From assembly GCA_946902875.1 (NCBI GenBank), contig OX336345.1, positions 19,623,395-19,687,394 on the forward strand: DNA of 64,000 nucleotides, written 5' to 3'. This stretch comes from Nematopogon swammerdamellus. Taxonomy: Eukaryota; Arthropoda; Insecta; Lepidoptera; Adelidae. The notes under the pieces were generated by a model. It ran no database searches. It was not told the origin of the DNA and worked only from the letters and a program-made list of their open reading frames with translations. Made by a program: the position numbers and the translations under genes. This document shows positions 10,401 to 19,535 of this stretch, one piece after another (position 1 is the stretch's first letter; every line of letters starts with the position of its first letter).

Positions 10401-13400
10401 GTTTATCGTCGTCCTGAACACAGCTCGGCCTTCGGCCTCGCCCTTTGTTACTTACTTTCTTCGAGAAAGTTTATATTCTTCATGAACGCAGCTCGGCCTT
10501 CGGCCTCGCCCTTTGTTACTTACTTTCTTCGAGAAGGTTTATAGTCTTACTGAACGCAGCTCGGCCTTCGGTTTCGCCCGTAGTTACGTACTTTCTTTGA
10601 GAAGGTTTATAGTCTTCCTGAACGCAGCTCGGCCTTCGACCTCGCCCTCAGTTGCGTACTTTCTTCGAGAAGGTTTATAGTCTTCCTGAACGCAGCTCGG
10701 CCTTCAGCCTCGCCCTTAGTTACTTACTTTCTTCGAGAAGGTTTATAGTCTTCCTGAACGCAGCTCGGCCTTCGGCCTCGCCCTCAGTTACTTACTTTCT
10801 TCTTTGAAATACGAATTTCACGCGAGCGGAGCCGCGGGCTCAGCTAGTAGATAATATTTTTCCCTACAATCGTAGCGAAAAAAATATTGTTTTCCATTTT
10901 TCCAACACGTGAAATTTAATAAATAGTGTGATTTTCGCGCAAACGATCTTCGTCGGCGCGACGTATCAGCCACCGCACTAGTAGAACGAATCTCGCACCT
11001 ATTACATCTGCATACGGTTCGTGTTTCAATCGTCAGTGCTCGGGTAGCACGGTTTGAGTCCTATTTCCGCCTTAACAATAAGAGCTGCAGTCTGGAACAC
11101 ACGTGCAACCTGATGGCTCAGCTAATGGAGCGCATCACGACGGCCAACTACCAGGAGAGGCAGGCCGTCGAGCTGACGTTCTCCGGCAAGGAGCTCCGGC
11201 CCGAGAGTCTCGAGGAGAGGATTCTGCTGGCCGTCTGCGGGCAGCTCAAGGACATCACCGACAAGCTCTTCAACAGTCCGGACACCAAGCCGGGCATCAC
11301 GCACCGGGTTCGTCTGTATTTATTTATTTATAGAAAGCGTGTGCCACCCATAATGTGTAGCTACCATAAAGTATATACAGGCTGTTGTTGCGGCCAGTAC
11401 ATTAATTTCGCCAGTTTGTATGTTTTTCCGAGACAAAAAAGTAAGTAAAGTTTTTCTCTGAAGTGTCTAGTTTTGGAGATATGAACTTTTGAAATTTTTC
11501 TTTTCGTCAAGTGTAATCTGACGTATGCGGGTGGAGGTTACTCGCGCGGGAACGGTCGGGTTCGAAAAACTCACGCCGCGCGCGCCGCCGCCGCGCATCT
11601 CCTCTCCGCGCCTCGTCCCTGCTCGCTCACTCACCGCGCGCCTTTCATTCCCATGTTCGTGCGGAACATTAGATCCTTTTTACGATAAATTAATCAATTA
11701 GTTTTTTTTTTTTATGGAACCTGACACGTTTGGCTACATCACCTACAACGTCCATGATGTCAGCCCATAACACCGTGTGAACTAGGTGCCATGTCAGTGC
11801 TTCCACTTTTTGATCGTAGTTTGTATGAAAGTTCTAACTTTTTATTTAAAGGGAATTCAGAAAAAAGTTACTTGACTTTTTTGTTACTATTGATCCCAGT
11901 AATCATTTCCAAAATTTAATGTAGTGCCTGTTACAACACCCTGTATAAGTAGTACCCATAACCCGCCGGTGGGACGACGACATCAAGTTCGTCGGCGGAA
12001 AGCAGTGGTTCCGTAACGCTGAAGGCCGGGAGGACTGGAAGAAATTGAAGAGGCGTATGTCCAGCAGTGGACGCATACACGCCTACTGAGTGACTAACTC
12101 ACTCGTGTTCATCCCACTGCTTATCACGGATGGGGACTGCCCATCCATGATCACTTCACTCACAGAGTCATGTTTGAAGTGAAGTTGCGACAGTAGACAA
12201 CTGTTAGTGACCGCTCGGCAGCACATGGAGGCGCTGCTGGCGGGGGGTGCGCGCGTGCTGCGGCGGCGCGCTGTGGGCGCGCGGCGCGTGCGCGGGCGGC
12301 GCGGAGGGCGCGCGCTGCCGCGTGTCGCTGTCGCCGGCGGCGCGCGCGCCCGGCTCCGCGCAGCCCGCCGACCACGCCGCCACGCTCAACATCACGCACC
12401 ATCTCGCGCTCAAGATCGAGGGCGTTATACTGCAGCCGCCGCAGCCGCGGCGCAGGTATGTACCTCTACCTACATAATAGCTGCTCATTAAATACATAAA
12501 TACTATACATAAATGTAAAAGGCAAATCGCGAAACAGTGTTAGGGCTCGTACCCATGCTACGTGACCGATTTTTCTCTCACTTTTCACTTGTTGCCCCCC
12601 CCCCCCCCCCCCCACCCCCCCTTGTGACCTACCGTGGTATGTGCTCAGACCCCCCCCCCTCCCCCATTTTCACGTAGTATTTTAAATAGTTATAAGTTTT
12701 TTAGTTTTTTAGTGGTTTTTAGTTATAGGTTTTTTTTTTTAATTAGTTATATTTGTCTATTTAATTTGATAGGTAGTTATAGTTTATGTATTTTCTGTAT
12801 GTTTAATTCAATAAAGTCATATTATATCTTTTTTAAATAGTAAAAAATAGCTATTTCTTTATATAGAAATGGCTATTTTTAGCCATCATTATATATATTT
12901 AATAAATATTTGAGATCTTAGTGTGGTGTAAACGGTACAAGGTAGTAAATCGGCAGGTTATGAAAACTATGCTCACATGTGTACAGATGGGTATTTATGG
13001 TTTTATTCATTTATTTCAAATAACAATACACTTTCCAAGAACTTAGGACAAGATATTCCCATATTGAACTTTAAAATTACTTTTTTTTATAAACAATTAA
13101 ATATATTGTAAAATATAACTGTAACTACGTGACTTGGCACTAACCCCCACCCCCCCCCCCCCCCTCCCCGTGACTGACCGTGGTATTTTTGGAACCCCCC
13201 CTCCCCCCCCCCCCCCCCCCCCCCGCCCCCCCCCTAAATCGGTCACGTAGTATGGGTACGAGCCCTTAAGCCTAGTTCACATTAGTAGAGTTAGCGGTAG
13301 AGTTAATAGGGCGAGTACTAAATAGCCCCCTCACTCTACCAATGTAGACGCAATCGATAGAGTACTAGAATTTGGTATAGTGGATATCACTGTGGTAGAG

Positions 13401-16400
13401 TAGCTTTACTACTTTTTTCCCCCACCACCCGCCTTCTCTACTCTACCGGCCACTCGCCCGTGTGGGGATTCCATGCGTTTCTCTTCTTTTGATCCAACCT
13501 CGAGTCCATATTCGTTACCTTTTGTTCTGTTCTTCTTCGATAGCTAAAGTAATTCCCCCCAGCAGAACATCAGAAAGATTTATGAAAGAGTTTCTAACTG
13601 CAGAATAACAGCAGGCGATGCTCATTGTAGTGCTTTTATCTTACACAGCCTACTCTACTCTACCACCCTGGTTTTGCGTGTGGACGGCTACTCTACCGTA
13701 AAAAGTAGAGTAGAGTTAGCAGGCCAAAATAGTAGGTAGTCCACTAGTCCGCTAACTCTACTAATGTGAACTAGGCTTAAGAACGAGAGTGTTGTGGCGT
13801 GAAAGAAGATATAGTGACAAGGTTTGAGAAGGAGGATTTTGTACCGTGTGGGGCCGGTACTTTAAAAGAATAGCCCCACTGCATCTCTCCCCGTGTATGT
13901 CGTAAAAGGCGACTAAGGGATATGACTCCCTTCTTATATCACTAGGTGGTAGGGTTTAATCCGCCCGGGTTGGTACCACCGCACTGAATGAAAGGTCGGT
14001 CGAAACGGCTATGTAAATAGTTTGTGTTTTCCGTCCAGTTCAGTGTAGCCGGCACGACCGAAGGGGAGCACTGACGTGGCACCAATTCACCCGGTGTTAT
14101 GGGCTGACATCACGGATGTTGTAGGTGATGTAGCCAACCGTGTCAGTTTCCATAAAAAAAAAAAAAAAAGGAGTGCTTCGGTGGTTCAGCCATGTTGAAG
14201 GAATGAACGATGCGAGTGAGTCGGGAAGGGTCGCCCTGGACGCATTTACCTGGACCAGATCGGGTGTGTGCACAAAAAGGGTCAAGTGCGTAGTACCCGT
14301 AACCGACGAGCATGTATGATGAGTATTATGAGAGTGGAAGAGGCGGCAGAGGTGTGTCAGGATCGTGGCGCGTGGTGCGTAAGGGGTCATCGATTTTCCA
14401 TGCGGCTGTGGCTTAGTTGTCGCCACACTGGCATGACGCTAGCCGAAATGTCTAGTGCGCTTTAAGAGAGGAAGCTCTCGTCTCGAACGAGACCTTGTAA
14501 CTAGATGTGAACGTCACTTTCGTTGATTGTGTATGCACACCGCACTTCACTCCTTTTCCATGTACTGCCCTAATTACTTTTACCCGTACGGCTCATTCGC
14601 ATATAGATCGCATTCAATAATAACCGTGTCGTCTTCGCGCAAGTGCTCGCCCGACTGCCTCGTACTTTTTTTCCTCAGTCCGCTCTCGGCCTCTCGATCT
14701 ACCCGCAAGATGAGTGAGCGAAGGTTGTGTGGATTGGTTTTGGCGGGAATCGTGATCTGCGCCGAGTACGCCGTTATATCTGTAATTTAAATTTGTATTA
14801 TGATTATAGTAGACTATTAAGGCTCAATAAATAGTTGAATGTTTCCTGCAGCGGTAAGCAGGAGCGGAGGCAGGTGAAGGGCGTCCAGCTCACGGTGACG
14901 GCCACACCGCATCCGCGCACCAACGAGAAGGTGAGACGACAACATTGTTATATGTATTACTGATTGAAACAGTTATTTTCTGCTACCACTTGTTATACTC
15001 AGAGGCGGCGCAAGGCGTGGGCGACGTGGGCGACCGCCCACGGCCTCGCGGCCCGAGGGGCCTCGCGCCTCGAAAGTTCATGCAGATTTGATTCATGAAA
15101 AACATTCAGCTAGATCTATTAAAAGAGATTAAAAGAGACCACGAGTAAACATGGTTAAACTTAATCAAATGCAAACTAAAGCTTACTATAAAGCCTTTAT
15201 CCGACACAAGATGGGAAAGCAGGACAGAGGCAGTGAATATTGCAATAAAACAGTGGCTGTATATTGCGATTTGGTGATGTTGTTGAATGTATTGAGTATT
15301 GGCAAAATTGAGAGGGCCTCGCAAAATTTATCTTGCCCACATCAAATTAAGTTCACCTAAAACTGTATTACCTCCGTCAATGTGAAGTAAAAACCTAAAA
15401 TAAAAAAGAAAAACCACTTTTATCTCATACTTACCTGGATGGACAAGTATGTATGTATGTATATTTATTTGTATATAATATTCTATATATTTAGTAATTT
15501 ATATGTATTAAACATGTATGGCTTATATTTTACTAGCATGTAATTATATGTATGTATTAATAAGTATTCTTATTATTATTTTTATCTTCAATTGTCACGC
15601 TCAACTCTTTTGCTACTACCTACTTACATTCCACTATATTATCGAATCTCAAACATCCAAAGGTTGACTGTAAGAAATCTCTATAAGGGATAAGTCCGCC
15701 TTTGCACGTTATGTAAATTTTCCAATGTATTTGTTACTGTTTAATGTTTACTGGAGCAATAAAGAATATTCTATCTATCTATCTAAGTTCATGCGCCGCC
15801 ACTGGTTATACTTTCTGTTGTATTCTTTTATATTTACTAGATACCGTGTGGGGTCAGTACTTATAAAGAATAGCCCCACTGCATCTCTCCCCGTGCATGT
15901 CGTAAAAGGCGACTTAGGGATAAGGACAAGGTCTACTGCTAACCACAGTCACAGGACAGGCTAACCACCTCTCACCTTGGCACGATCCATTTACCGAGTC
16001 ACGCAGCAGGCGGGCCTTCGTGCCTTACGGGCTGCTTGATAGTTATCTTGTCCTAATACATTGAACGTGGTGGTCGGTGTTGTGCTGTAATTGTATTAAT
16101 TTTTTTCTTCACGATTCCACTGCAATCTGTCTTGGAATGGGAGAGATGCAGTGGGGCTATTCTTTTTAAGTACAGGACCCACACAGTACCGAAAAATTTT
16201 TTTTTTTTTATGTAATCCGGTATGGGTTGCTGAGTCGGAGGGGCCAAAGCGCATGCTCCGACCAGCCAATATCACCTCCGAGAAGGTAGGTGCCATACCG
16301 GAGACGGAATTGCTGGCTATACTGGACTAGAGGAGAACACAACCGAGGTTGCTATGCGGCCATCTTACATCCAGTATGGTGGTACGAACCCAGTCGACTA

Positions 16401-18104
16401 CAATTTGCGCCTACCACCTACTAAGGGGCAAGGGAAGTATATCGTTATATAAACTTGTGGAGTTTTGTTTTTCTTCACAAAAACCTAACAATTGTGACCG
16501 GCAGAGCGTGGAGCTGAGCAGCGTGCCGGCTGCGATGACGGCGGTGCAGACGGTGCCGCCCGTGCGGGACTTCTTCTCCGCGCAGCAGCTGGTGGCGGTC
16601 GGCGGCGCCGGGCTCTACACCATCGCTGTGGAGGCCGCCATGGTCGACCAGTACGGCGACACGTGGAACACCGGACCCAGGACCTCCATCGTCATTAAGG
16701 TGCGAACACGTGGCGTGGCAAAATTTTTGCATCTTACATAGTTTATTCAGAGTTCTTGGAGCACAACGCCGATTACTCTGCTTACCCAGATTGTCGGGAT
16801 TCAGCGTGTGTGATAGATAATATGTATGTATGTATGTACATAGTTTATTGTTTATTGTATAATTTCATCCATAGGTAGGTAACCTACGATTGGACATGTC
16901 GAAAATTCCGCCAGTTCTAAATTCAATGCGAAGAAGAACGGACAAACAAACTTCACAAGTCACAATGTTTTTTTAGTACCTTATAAGTGTTATATTAAAG
17001 TAACTTACAATTTAACCCATACTAACGCTCACGAGAACATTAATTTACAGAATAATAACATTAAGGAATACTCAATAATCTGACCACTCTGCCTATTTAC
17101 ACCAGATCAGATATAGGTAATATCTGGTGTATAGTGCCATCGTCAATTTTGATCTTTCATATATCAAGTCAAATCAAAAACAATATTAGTATAAACTGAG
17201 AAACCGTCAGCGCCCCACCAATTAGATTTAATTAAAAAACCAATTAGACAAAAAAAAACAAACAGAAATACTTAAAAACAATTGTATTGTTTTTAAGTGC
17301 ACTCATAAATTAAAAAGCAGAATACACACACCAGCTATCAGGTGTCAGTGTTTAAAATAAATAAATAAATAATGTTTATTACAAATAAATGTTATAAATA
17401 ATAAGTCATATTAAAAATCTAAAGATAAATCATTGCAGGTAGGAGAAGGTTTCTTATCGGTTATCTGTCACACAACCAGGGGCGCCGACTTTTAAAAATC
17501 CTCGTGGGTGCTCATGCAATTTTTTTTTATTGAACAATCATCATCATCGTCAACGTGTTGCCGTCCACTGCTGGACATATGCTTCTCCAATTTTTCATTA
17601 ATTCTCCCGGCACCCGGCAGCATGGATTCGCAAAACGTTCGCACAATGTTTTGCATTTGCCGCATTGACACATTCGCACGATGTACCTACGCATGTAGTG
17701 CTCCTATATTCTATTGCATGGTATAGAATAATATAGAAGTAACTACTATAACGTTCGCTATTCGTCGCGCCACTAGTGCGAATGTGTAAATGTGGCCGCT
17801 CAAAGGCTTATAAGGCACTTTTATCGTAGCTCAAATCCTATTACTGATCAGTTTTTATATCTATCGTCGTGGGTGCTCCGCACCCACTACTCACCCCTCG
17901 TGGGTGCTGGAGCCCCCGAGCACCCACGTAGTCGGCGCCTATGCACACAACGTAGACATCTGACTAATAAACAAGTAAGAGCCATTATTCTAAGTTCTCG
18001 GTTAGCTATACTCTGAACTGGGTACAAGGTTTATTGTATGGTTGTAGGCGCACGAGGACCCGATCACGAAGAGCAATTCGCAGACGGCTCGTGGGCGCTT
18101 CTAA
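611..18104 (+). CDS. INTS7: Integrator complex subunit 7, 3' portion (8 exons)
   Basis: INTS7 is a scaffold subunit of the nuclear Integrator complex, which cleaves snRNA 3' ends and terminates paused RNA polymerase II. Exons: 611-741, 1195-1436, 5423-5571, 11091-11307, 12222-12455, 14852-14930, 16505-16699, 18048-18104 (stop TAA). Phases agree at every junction except for a one-base excess inside 12222-12455. Family resemblance seen: PPPAIAHA in exon 2, [17 protein letters not shown] in exon 3, LALKIEGV in exon 5, [12 protein letters not shown] in exon 7, and a C-terminus ending GRF. The last four exons form the conserved C-terminal beta-rich region. Exons 1-3 and 5 are very GC-rich and Ala/Arg-rich, unlike the surrounding introns. 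Exon 3 uses a weak donor (AT|GTATCC), chosen because it fits the phase and keeps the family spacing to the next exon. The start codon and N-terminal half lie left of the window. Identity is quite sure; the exact edges of exons 3 and 5 are less so. Confidence 0.82.
771..1150 (-). repeat. SINE family A, near full length
   Basis: Minus-strand copy with the poly(A) tail at 771. The body is the common module (GTCGGTCGAAACGGCTATGT type), and the head holds a tRNA box A (TAGCTCAGTGGT), a 5S rRNA-like segment and box B. It lies in the INTS7 intron between exons 1 and 2. Confidence 0.85.
1469..1700 (+). repeat. 'agggttccgt' lepidopteran repeat with (GTCT/GTCC)n
   Basis: Starts AGGGTTCCGTATCAGGTACG, runs through a tetranucleotide tract, then has TAATAGGTAGCCCGTTGAAA. 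Copies also lie at 31048-31260, 32100-32265 (minus), 46027-46170, 60340-60430 and 61210-61380 (minus). The coding strand of the family is unknown. Confidence 0.7.
2219..2536 (+). repeat. SINE family B (alternative head)
   Basis: Same body and tail as family A, but the head begins ACCGTGTGGGGCCGGTACTT and continues through GGCGACTAAGGGAT. It ends in a poly(A) tail at 2521-2536 and faces the inverted copy at 2612-2932. Confidence 0.85.
2612..2932 (-). repeat. SINE family B, inverted copy
   Basis: Minus-strand copy of the element at 2219-2536, separated from it by about 75 bp. It spans from its poly(A) tail (poly(T) here) to the head CCCCACACG. Confidence 0.85.
3055..4586. mobile_element. Non-autonomous hAT-type element (family 1)
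   Basis: Ends CAGTGGCGGCTGG at left and CCGGCCGCCAGTG at right. It is flanked by identical 8-bp duplications CTTGCGAG at 3047-3054 and 4587-4594. No transposase reading frame was seen. It is interrupted by a TA-flanked MITE at 3202-3917. A relative without that insert lies at 26173-27125. Confidence 0.88.
3202..3917. mobile_element. TA-flanked MITE nested in the hAT element
   Basis: Terminal inverted repeats CAGTGGAAACCAAACTTAAA and its near-perfect complement at 3894-3917, flanked by TA on both sides (3200-3201, 3918-3919). The TA duplication fits the Tc1/mariner superfamily. The hAT copy at 26173 shows the undisturbed site (GTACGTACCTAG). No transposase was seen. Confidence 0.82.
4595..4889. 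other. AT-rich intron, nothing recognised
   Basis: INTS7 intronic sequence with low-complexity A/T runs and several CACAA-type repeats. I see no gene or element boundary here. Confidence 0.4.
4890..5400 (-). mobile_element. 5'-truncated LINE tail, reverse transcriptase C-terminus
   Basis: On the minus strand 5397-5139 encodes the end of a non-LTR reverse transcriptase: [30 protein letters not shown] and [13 protein letters not shown], then a stop. Sequence down to about 4890 is probably its 3' untranslated region. It sits just upstream of INTS7 exon 3. Confidence 0.75.
5987..6368. repeat. GC-rich inverted-repeat element
   Basis: The ends AGCCGCGTACTGACTGAGCG and its complement at 6345-6367 form inverted termini. 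The interior repeats GAGGCTGCCTCG-like palindromes. A 3-bp AAT flanks both ends. It has no coding capacity and lies in an INTS7 intron. Confidence 0.65.
6455..6693 (+). repeat. SINE family D fragment
   Basis: Diverged body of the tRNA-Ser-like SINE family: GTAGGTGGTAGGTTCAAATT, CTAGTCCAGTATAGCCAG and TCGGAGGTGATATTGGCTAG. It lacks the tRNA head. Confidence 0.65.
6694..7058 (-). repeat. SINE family A, near full length
   Basis: Minus-strand copy from the poly(A) tail to a decayed tRNA-like head (ATTGAGCTAG). It contains the 5S-like GTACTTGGATGGGTGACCGC on the minus strand. Confidence 0.8.
8046..8512 (+). repeat. Hexanucleotide microsatellite (GGGAGA to GGGACG)n
   Basis: About 460 bp of purine-rich hexamers that drift from GGGAGA through GGAGAC and GGGGAC to GGGGGC and back, suggesting successive local expansions. 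Confidence 0.95.
8608..10800. repeat. 68-bp satellite array, about 30 copies
   Basis: The unit contains TTCTTCGAGAAGGTTTATAG, TCTTCCTGAACGCAGCTCGG and CCTTCGGCCTCGCCC with a period of 68 bp. The first two or so units (8608-8750) are inverted relative to the rest. Open frames over it are artefacts of the 68-bp period. Confidence 0.93.
11380..11955. repeat. Possible MITE with TATACAGG-type ends
   Basis: Left end TATATACAGGCTGTT and right end AACACCCTGTATAA are approximately inverted. A truncated SINE A (minus, 11702-11805) lies inside. No coding capacity was seen. Confidence 0.45.
11702..11805 (-). repeat. SINE A/B 3' fragment
   Basis: A poly(T) run followed by about 90 bp of the common SINE tail (GACACGTTTGGCTACATCAC). 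The 5' part is missing. Confidence 0.8.
11956..12090 (+). mobile_element. LINE reverse transcriptase C-terminal fragment
   Basis: Translates [18 protein letters not shown] and [10 protein letters not shown], then the common end sequence GTCCAGCAGTGG. A short decayed tail in the INTS7 intron. Confidence 0.75.
12543..13265. mobile_element. MITE with TTA flanks (PIF/Harbinger-like)
   Basis: Inverted termini GGGCTCGTACCCATGCTACG and complement (13236-13265), flanked by TTA (12540-12542, 13266-13268). The 3-bp TTA duplication suggests PIF/Harbinger. Poly(C) runs lie just inside both ends (12595-12670, 13146-13233). No ORF of note. Confidence 0.75.
13266..13780. mobile_element. MITE abutting the previous one
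   Basis: Inverted termini GCCTAGTTCACATTAGTAGA and complement, enclosed by TTAA at both outer edges. The interior carries repeated TCTACTCTACC-like motifs. TTAA flanks suggest a piggyBac-like origin; a TTA or TA duplication is also possible. Confidence 0.65.
13843..14169 (+). repeat. SINE family B, full length
   Basis: Head ACCGTGTGGGGCCGGTACTT, common body, poly(A) tail at 14154-14168. Very close in sequence to the copy at 2219-2536. Confidence 0.88.
14172..14470 (+). mobile_element. LINE reverse transcriptase C-terminal fragment, frameshifted
   Basis: In different frames it reads [12 protein letters not shown] and [14 protein letters not shown], with [14 protein letters not shown], all typical of the end of an insect non-LTR reverse transcriptase. 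Broken by frameshifts. Confidence 0.7.
15000..15804. mobile_element. Non-autonomous hAT-type element (family 2)
   Basis: Ends CAGAGGCGGCGCA and TGCGCCGCCACTG, flanked by perfect 8-bp GTTATACT at 14992-14999 and 15805-15812. The interior is AT-rich with CTAT repeats near the right end and no transposase. INTS7 intron. Confidence 0.88.
15843..16100 (+). repeat. SINE-like family C (shares head with B)
   Basis: Head as in family B, but the body is different (CACCTCTCACCTTGG, TTGATAGTTATCTTGTCC). Related copies at 32586-32915 and 51309-51646 end in GTAT repeats. A minus-strand head fragment follows at 16139-16190. Confidence 0.7.
16196..16438 (-). repeat. SINE family D, head-truncated
   Basis: Minus-strand copy; the tail is poly(T) at 16196-16209 and the body includes CCAGCCAATATCACCTCCGA. 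It ends before the tRNA-like head, just upstream of INTS7 exon 7. Confidence 0.8.
16840..17300. repeat. Dispersed repeat F (uninterrupted copy)
   Basis: Contains TATTGTATAATTTCATCC, GGTAGGTAACCTACGATTGG and TCGAAAATTCCGCCAGTTCT. A second copy at 56640-57800 is interrupted by a LINE tail, so this copy preserves the pre-insertion arrangement. Confidence 0.75.
17477..17943. mobile_element. Non-autonomous hAT-type element (family 3)
   Basis: Ends CAGGGGCGCCGAC and GTCGGCGCCTATG, flanked by perfect 8-bp CACACAAC at 17469-17476 and 17944-17951. The subterminal GTGGGTGCTC motif occurs several times. No ORF. INTS7 intron. Confidence 0.88.
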
Positions 18105-18189
18105 CCGATCCTGCCATCGGACCTTCTCATCGTAAGTATTCACATCACACATATGTACAAAGCTTCGACACTTCACTATAGAACCTACT

Positions 18190-19110
18190 CGCTAATATTG
18201 CAATCAGTCAGTCAGTGTGTAAGCGTCCACTGCTGGACATACGCCTCTCCAATTTTCCTCCAGTCCTCCCGGCCTTCAGCGGTACGGAACCACTGCTTTC
18301 CGCCGACGTACTTGATGTTGTCGTCCCACCTGGCGGGTGGTCTTCCCACACTCCGTTTTCATGTCAACGGCCGCCAATGTAGGACACGGCTAATCGTCGT
18401 CGTCGTCTCTTCGGCTAACATGCCCAGCCCACTGTCACTTGAGCCACCCGGTGTCCAATATTGACTACTTTGGTGCGTCGGCGGATTGCCTCGTACAGTG
18501 GAGTTTTTTTTTTTATGTTATCCCGTATGGGTGGCTGAGTTGGAGGGGCTAAAGCGCATGCTCCGACCAGCCAATATCACCTCCGAGAAGGTAGGTGCCA
18601 TACCGGAGACTTCCCTGGATTGCTGGCTATACTGGACTAGAGGAGAACACAATCGAGGTTGCTATGCGGCCATCTTACATCCAGTACGGTGGTACCAACC
18701 CAGTCGGCTACAATTTGAGCCTACCACCTAGTAAGGGGCAAGGGAAGGCACCTACAGTTTTACACCGGTTCCGAACGGTGAAGCAGCAGGTGTAGGTATG
18801 CACGTAAATTTTTTCGTTAGAAAAAACTCATTGGTACACGCCGACCTGATTCGAACCTCGGACCTCTCGCAATCGGAGGCCGATGCCCAAACCACTCGGC
18901 CACCTACCGCCTATATCAATGTTCAGTATCTTATTGGAGTATCAATATTCCCAGCAAGACACGCTCCATTGCTCGCTGAGCAACTTTCAAACTTACCTCA
19001 GCGCCGTAAGAGTCACCGTTTCACACCCGTAAGTTATAACCGGGAGGACGCACTGGTCATATATACGGGGTCTTTAAATTTTGCAGAAGGTCAGATCTCA
19101 GGTGAATTTT
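18190..19110 (-). mobile_element. LINE reverse transcriptase tail, split by a SINE
   Basis: Minus-strand 18470-18200 encodes VGRPPARWDDNIKYVGGKQW and [20 protein letters not shown], the C-terminus of a non-LTR reverse transcriptase. The element resumes at 18913-19110 beyond the SINE D at 18504-18912. The same family recurs at 60477-60900. Confidence 0.75.
18504..18912 (-). repeat. SINE family D, full length, tRNA-Ser-like head
   Basis: On the minus strand the head reads GTGGCCGAGTGGTTTGGGCA with box B AGGTTCGAATC, resembling tRNA-Ser/Leu. The body is shared with other copies and the poly(A) tail is at 18504-18515. Inserted within LINE sequence. Confidence 0.88.
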
Positions 19111-19224
19111 AACTTTCCGAAGATTTCCGAAACTGTTAAATTCTGAATAAGTACACAATGTCCACAATTTAAATTAGGTGTTATTCATATTTTTATATAA
19201 CATTTTAAGACGTCTATCGGAAGT

Positions 19225-19535
19225 AGTCAGCGCGGTCAGTACTTGGATGGGTGACCGCCCAACCGTTGGAGGCTGACCGTGGTTCTGATTCCACGTAAAA
19301 CTGTAGGTCTTACCTTACTAGGTGGTAGGGTTTATCCCGCCTAGGTTGGTACCACCGCACTGAATGAAACGTCGGTCGAAACGGCCATATAAATAATTCG
19401 TGTTTTCCGTCCAGTTCATTGTAGCCGACATGAAATGAAGGGAAGCACTGAAATGGCACCTAGTTCACCCGGCGTTATGGGCGGACATCACGGATGTTGT
19501 AGGTGATGTAGCCAACAGTGTCAGTTTTCATTTTA
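19225..19535 (+). repeat. SINE family A, 5'-truncated
   Basis: Begins inside the 5S-like segment (GGTCAGTACTTGGATGGGTG), then box B, body and tail ending in CATTTTAAAA. Confidence 0.82.

Larger units (their letters stand above)
7419..10847 (+). mobile_element. Helitron-like element carrying satellite arrays
   Basis: Begins TCCATACTAATATTATAAAT-like after an A and ends ...CAGCTAG before a T, the Helitron insertion pattern. A (TCTG)n tract and CGCCTAAACCGCTGAACAGA near the 5' end match the widespread lepidopteran non-autonomous Helitron type. Inside are two direct copies of a roughly 270-bp segment (7530-7790, 7790-8045), a GA/GC hexanucleotide tract and a 68-bp tandem array. No Rep/helicase gene is present. 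It lies in the INTS7 intron between exons 3 and 4. Confidence 0.75.

Noticed and set aside
8740..10800. CRISPR-like array
   Set aside because: The units are contiguous 68-bp tandem repeats with no unique spacers, in a eukaryotic intron; it is a satellite.
11103..11333. 76-aa frame MQPDGSANG...
   Set aside because: Wrong frame of INTS7 exon 4; the adjacent frame carries the conserved helical sequence and fits phases.
18840..18912. tRNA-Ser gene on the minus strand
   Set aside because: It is the head of a full-length family D SINE; an identical context recurs at 53065-53144.
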